A stretch of DNA of 6,878 nt. Origin: an uncultured Eubacteriales bacterium. GTDB lineage: Bacteria > Bacillota > Clostridia > Lachnospirales > Anaerotignaceae. Shown here piece by piece: positions 5,956 through 6,878 of the stretch. The stretch's first letter is position 1; every line of letters starts with the position of its first letter. Location of the stretch: the NCBI GenBank assembly GCA_900548595.1, contig URLB01000109.1:1-6878 (forward strand), given 5' to 3'. The position numbers and the translations under genes were made by a program. Under the pieces are notes generated by a model that was not told the origin of the DNA, ran no database searches, and saw only the letters and a program-made list of their open reading frames with translations.

Positions 5956-6665
5956 AAAATGCCGTCATAACAGGCTCATCCAGAGGAATAGGAAAAGCGA
6001 TTGCCGAAGAGTTTGCAAAAAACGGATATCACGTCATTATTAATGCTTCAAAAAGTGAAGTTGAATTGAATGATACATTTAATGAATTTATTGCTAAAGG
6101 ATATAGCTGTGAAGCTGTATTAGCCGACATTTCAGACTATGAAAGCTGCAAGAGACTGTTTGAAGCTGATATTGATATACTCGTAAATAATGCCGGAATA
6201 TCCCATATAGGTCTTTTTACAGACATGAGTCCCCAACAATGGAAACGAGTAACAGAGGTAAACCTCAATTCGGTTTTTAATTGCACACATTATGCTTTAA
6301 AAAAAATGATAAAAAAACATTCGGGGAATATTATAAATATTTCTTCGATTTGGGGAGAAAGAGGCGCTTCCTGCGAGGCTGTTTACTCGGCTTCAAAAGG
6401 AGCTGTGAATTCGTTTACAAAAGCGATTGCAAAGGAAGTAGGTCTTAGCGGAATAAGGGTAAATGCCGTCAGCTGCGGCGTTATAGATACAAAAATGAAT
6501 GAATGTTTTAATAAAGAAGAAAAAGAGGCTCTTTGCGACGAAATATCTCTTGCGCGATTCGGGTCTGCCGAAGAAGTTGCAAAGCTTGTACTTTTCTTAT
6601 CTAACAATGATTCATCAGGATACATAAACGGACAGATAATAACAATTGACGGCGGTATGTACTGA
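5952..6665 (+). CDS. Short-chain dehydrogenase/reductase; possible EF-P 5-aminopentanone reductase (YmfI-like)
   Basis: This is a 237-residue classical SDR with a Rossmann fold, probably NADP(H)-dependent. Visible elements are TGSSRGIG at 7-14, Asp59 in ADIS, NNAG at 79-82, Asn104 in VNLNSVF, Ser132 in NISSIWG, Tyr145 and Lys149 in YSASK, and a C-terminal INGQIITIDGGMY typical of FabG-like proteins. The stretch SSIWG...GASCE..YSASKGA (131-151) resembles, from memory, Firmicute YmfI, which reduces the 5-aminopentanone group on elongation factor P. Generic 3-oxoacyl-ACP reductase FabG is the alternative; no fatty-acid genes are nearby. An unusual SCG (174-176) stands where homologues usually have APG. 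The ATG overlaps the nfo stop by 4 bp, with an AAGGGGTG site at about 5938-5945. The family call is firm; the specific substrate is inferred. Confidence 0.85.
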   Translation: MKNAVITGSSRGIGKAIAEEFAKNGYHVIINASKSEVELNDTFNEFIAKGYSCEAVLADISDYESCKRLFEADIDILVNNAGISHIGLFTDMSPQQWKRVTEVNLNSVFNCTHYALKKMIKKHSGNIINISSIWGERGASCEAVYSASKGAVNSFTKAIAKEVGLSGIRVNAVSCGVIDTKMNECFNKEEKEALCDEISLARFGSAEEVAKLVLFLSNNDSSGYINGQIITIDGGMY

Positions 6666-6666
6666 T

Positions 6667-6878
6667 TTACGAAAGTAAAGTTATATATGGTTTTTTAGAA
6701 ATAACATCCCTCGCCGAGTCTAAAAAGTCATCGGCGAGTTTATTTCTTTTACCGGGTCTTACAATATAATAAATAATTCTGTCAGAAGGACCGTCATCCA
6801 TTTCATATATAGAAACATTCGATGATTCTGATACTTTTTCTGCAACAGAAAGAGGAACAACTGCCCATGCCCCTTCTG
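6667..6878 (-). CDS. Probable LysR-type transcriptional regulator, C-terminal fragment
   Basis: The minus strand has an open frame of 69 codons ending in TAA at 6669-6667; the rest of the gene lies past the right edge. The translation shows EGAWAVVPLS, then YEMDD, then DRIIYYIVRPGKRNKLADDFLDSARD. This matches the end of a LysR substrate-binding domain: a G-x-x-x-x-x-P loop, a short strand, a strand ending in a basic turn, and a final helix. The DNA-binding helix-turn-helix and effector pocket are not visible, so target and ligand cannot be inferred. The gene converges on the SDR gene, with a single base between the two stop codons, and its coding sequence contains that operon's predicted terminator. 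A periplasmic-binding-like domain of another family is possible but less likely. Confidence 0.6.
   Translation of the reverse strand, partial: EGAWAVVPLSVAEKVSESSNVSIYEMDDGPSDRIIYYIVRPGKRNKLADDFLDSARDVISKKPYITLLS
6710..6750 (+). terminator. Predicted intrinsic terminator of the PHP-nfo-SDR operon, inside the convergent gene
   Basis: CTCGCCGA at 6710-6717 pairs perfectly with TCGGCGAG at 6731-6738 around a 13-base loop, and the T-rich stretch TTTATTTCTTTT (6739-6750) follows on the plus strand. The GC-rich 8-bp stem stands out in AT-rich surroundings, 45 bases after the SDR stop codon. It lies within the coding sequence of the convergent LysR-like gene (KLADDFLDSARD region). On the minus strand no comparable T tract follows the stem, so it should act mainly on rightward transcripts. 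Confidence 0.65.

Noticed and set aside
6666..6679. Short TTTAC-GAAA-GTAAA hairpin right after the SDR stop as the terminator
   Set aside because: The stem is only 5 bp and AT-rich, and the T-run comes over ten bases later; the GC-rich stem at 6710-6738 is a much better candidate.

Overview
The window looks like chromosomal DNA from a low-GC Gram-positive anaerobe, most likely Clostridia or a relative. The grounds are AT-rich sequence, strong AGGAGG-type ribosome binding sites before nearly every gene, AGA/ATA-rich codons, a Mn-dependent (cofactor-independent) phosphoglycerate mutase, and a pgk-tpiA-gpmI-eno cluster of the kind common in Firmicutes. No phage, transposon, CRISPR, tRNA or rRNA sequence was recognised.

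Left half, minus strand (1-4001): a tightly packed lower-glycolysis operon, read pgk, tpiA, gpmI, eno. It covers four reactions: 1,3-bisphosphoglycerate to 3-phosphoglycerate, triose-phosphate interconversion, 3- to 2-phosphoglycerate, and 2-phosphoglycerate to phosphoenolpyruvate. Gaps are 13 bp, a 4-bp overlap and 12 bp. eno runs off the left edge after 156 codons. No gapA/cggR lies directly upstream of pgk, although gap often precedes pgk in related operons.

Middle (4002-4273): a 272-bp divergent control region, the least ordinary part of the window. It holds a near-consensus minus-strand promoter for the glycolytic operon, an overlapping plus-strand extended -10 promoter for the opposite operon, and three separate inverted repeats. 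The largest is a 15-bp-arm hairpin (one U-G wobble) flanked by A and T tracts, just before the ribosome binding site of the first plus-strand gene.

Right half, plus strand (4274-6665): a second compact operon. It encodes a PHP-domain phosphatase of the histidinol-phosphatase family, endonuclease IV (nfo, abasic-site repair), and a short-chain dehydrogenase/reductase. The reductase has active-site sequence resembling YmfI-type elongation factor P 5-aminopentanone reductases. Gaps are 11 bp and a 4-bp overlap. The three genes share no obvious pathway.

Right edge (6667-6878, minus strand): the C-terminal end of a probable LysR-type regulator, convergent with the reductase gene and separated from it by one base. 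A terminator-like hairpin for the plus-strand operon lies inside this coding sequence. Overall these are ordinary housekeeping genes. The items worth a second look are the intergenic control region, the reductase's likely specific function, the endonuclease IV variant loop, and the embedded terminator.
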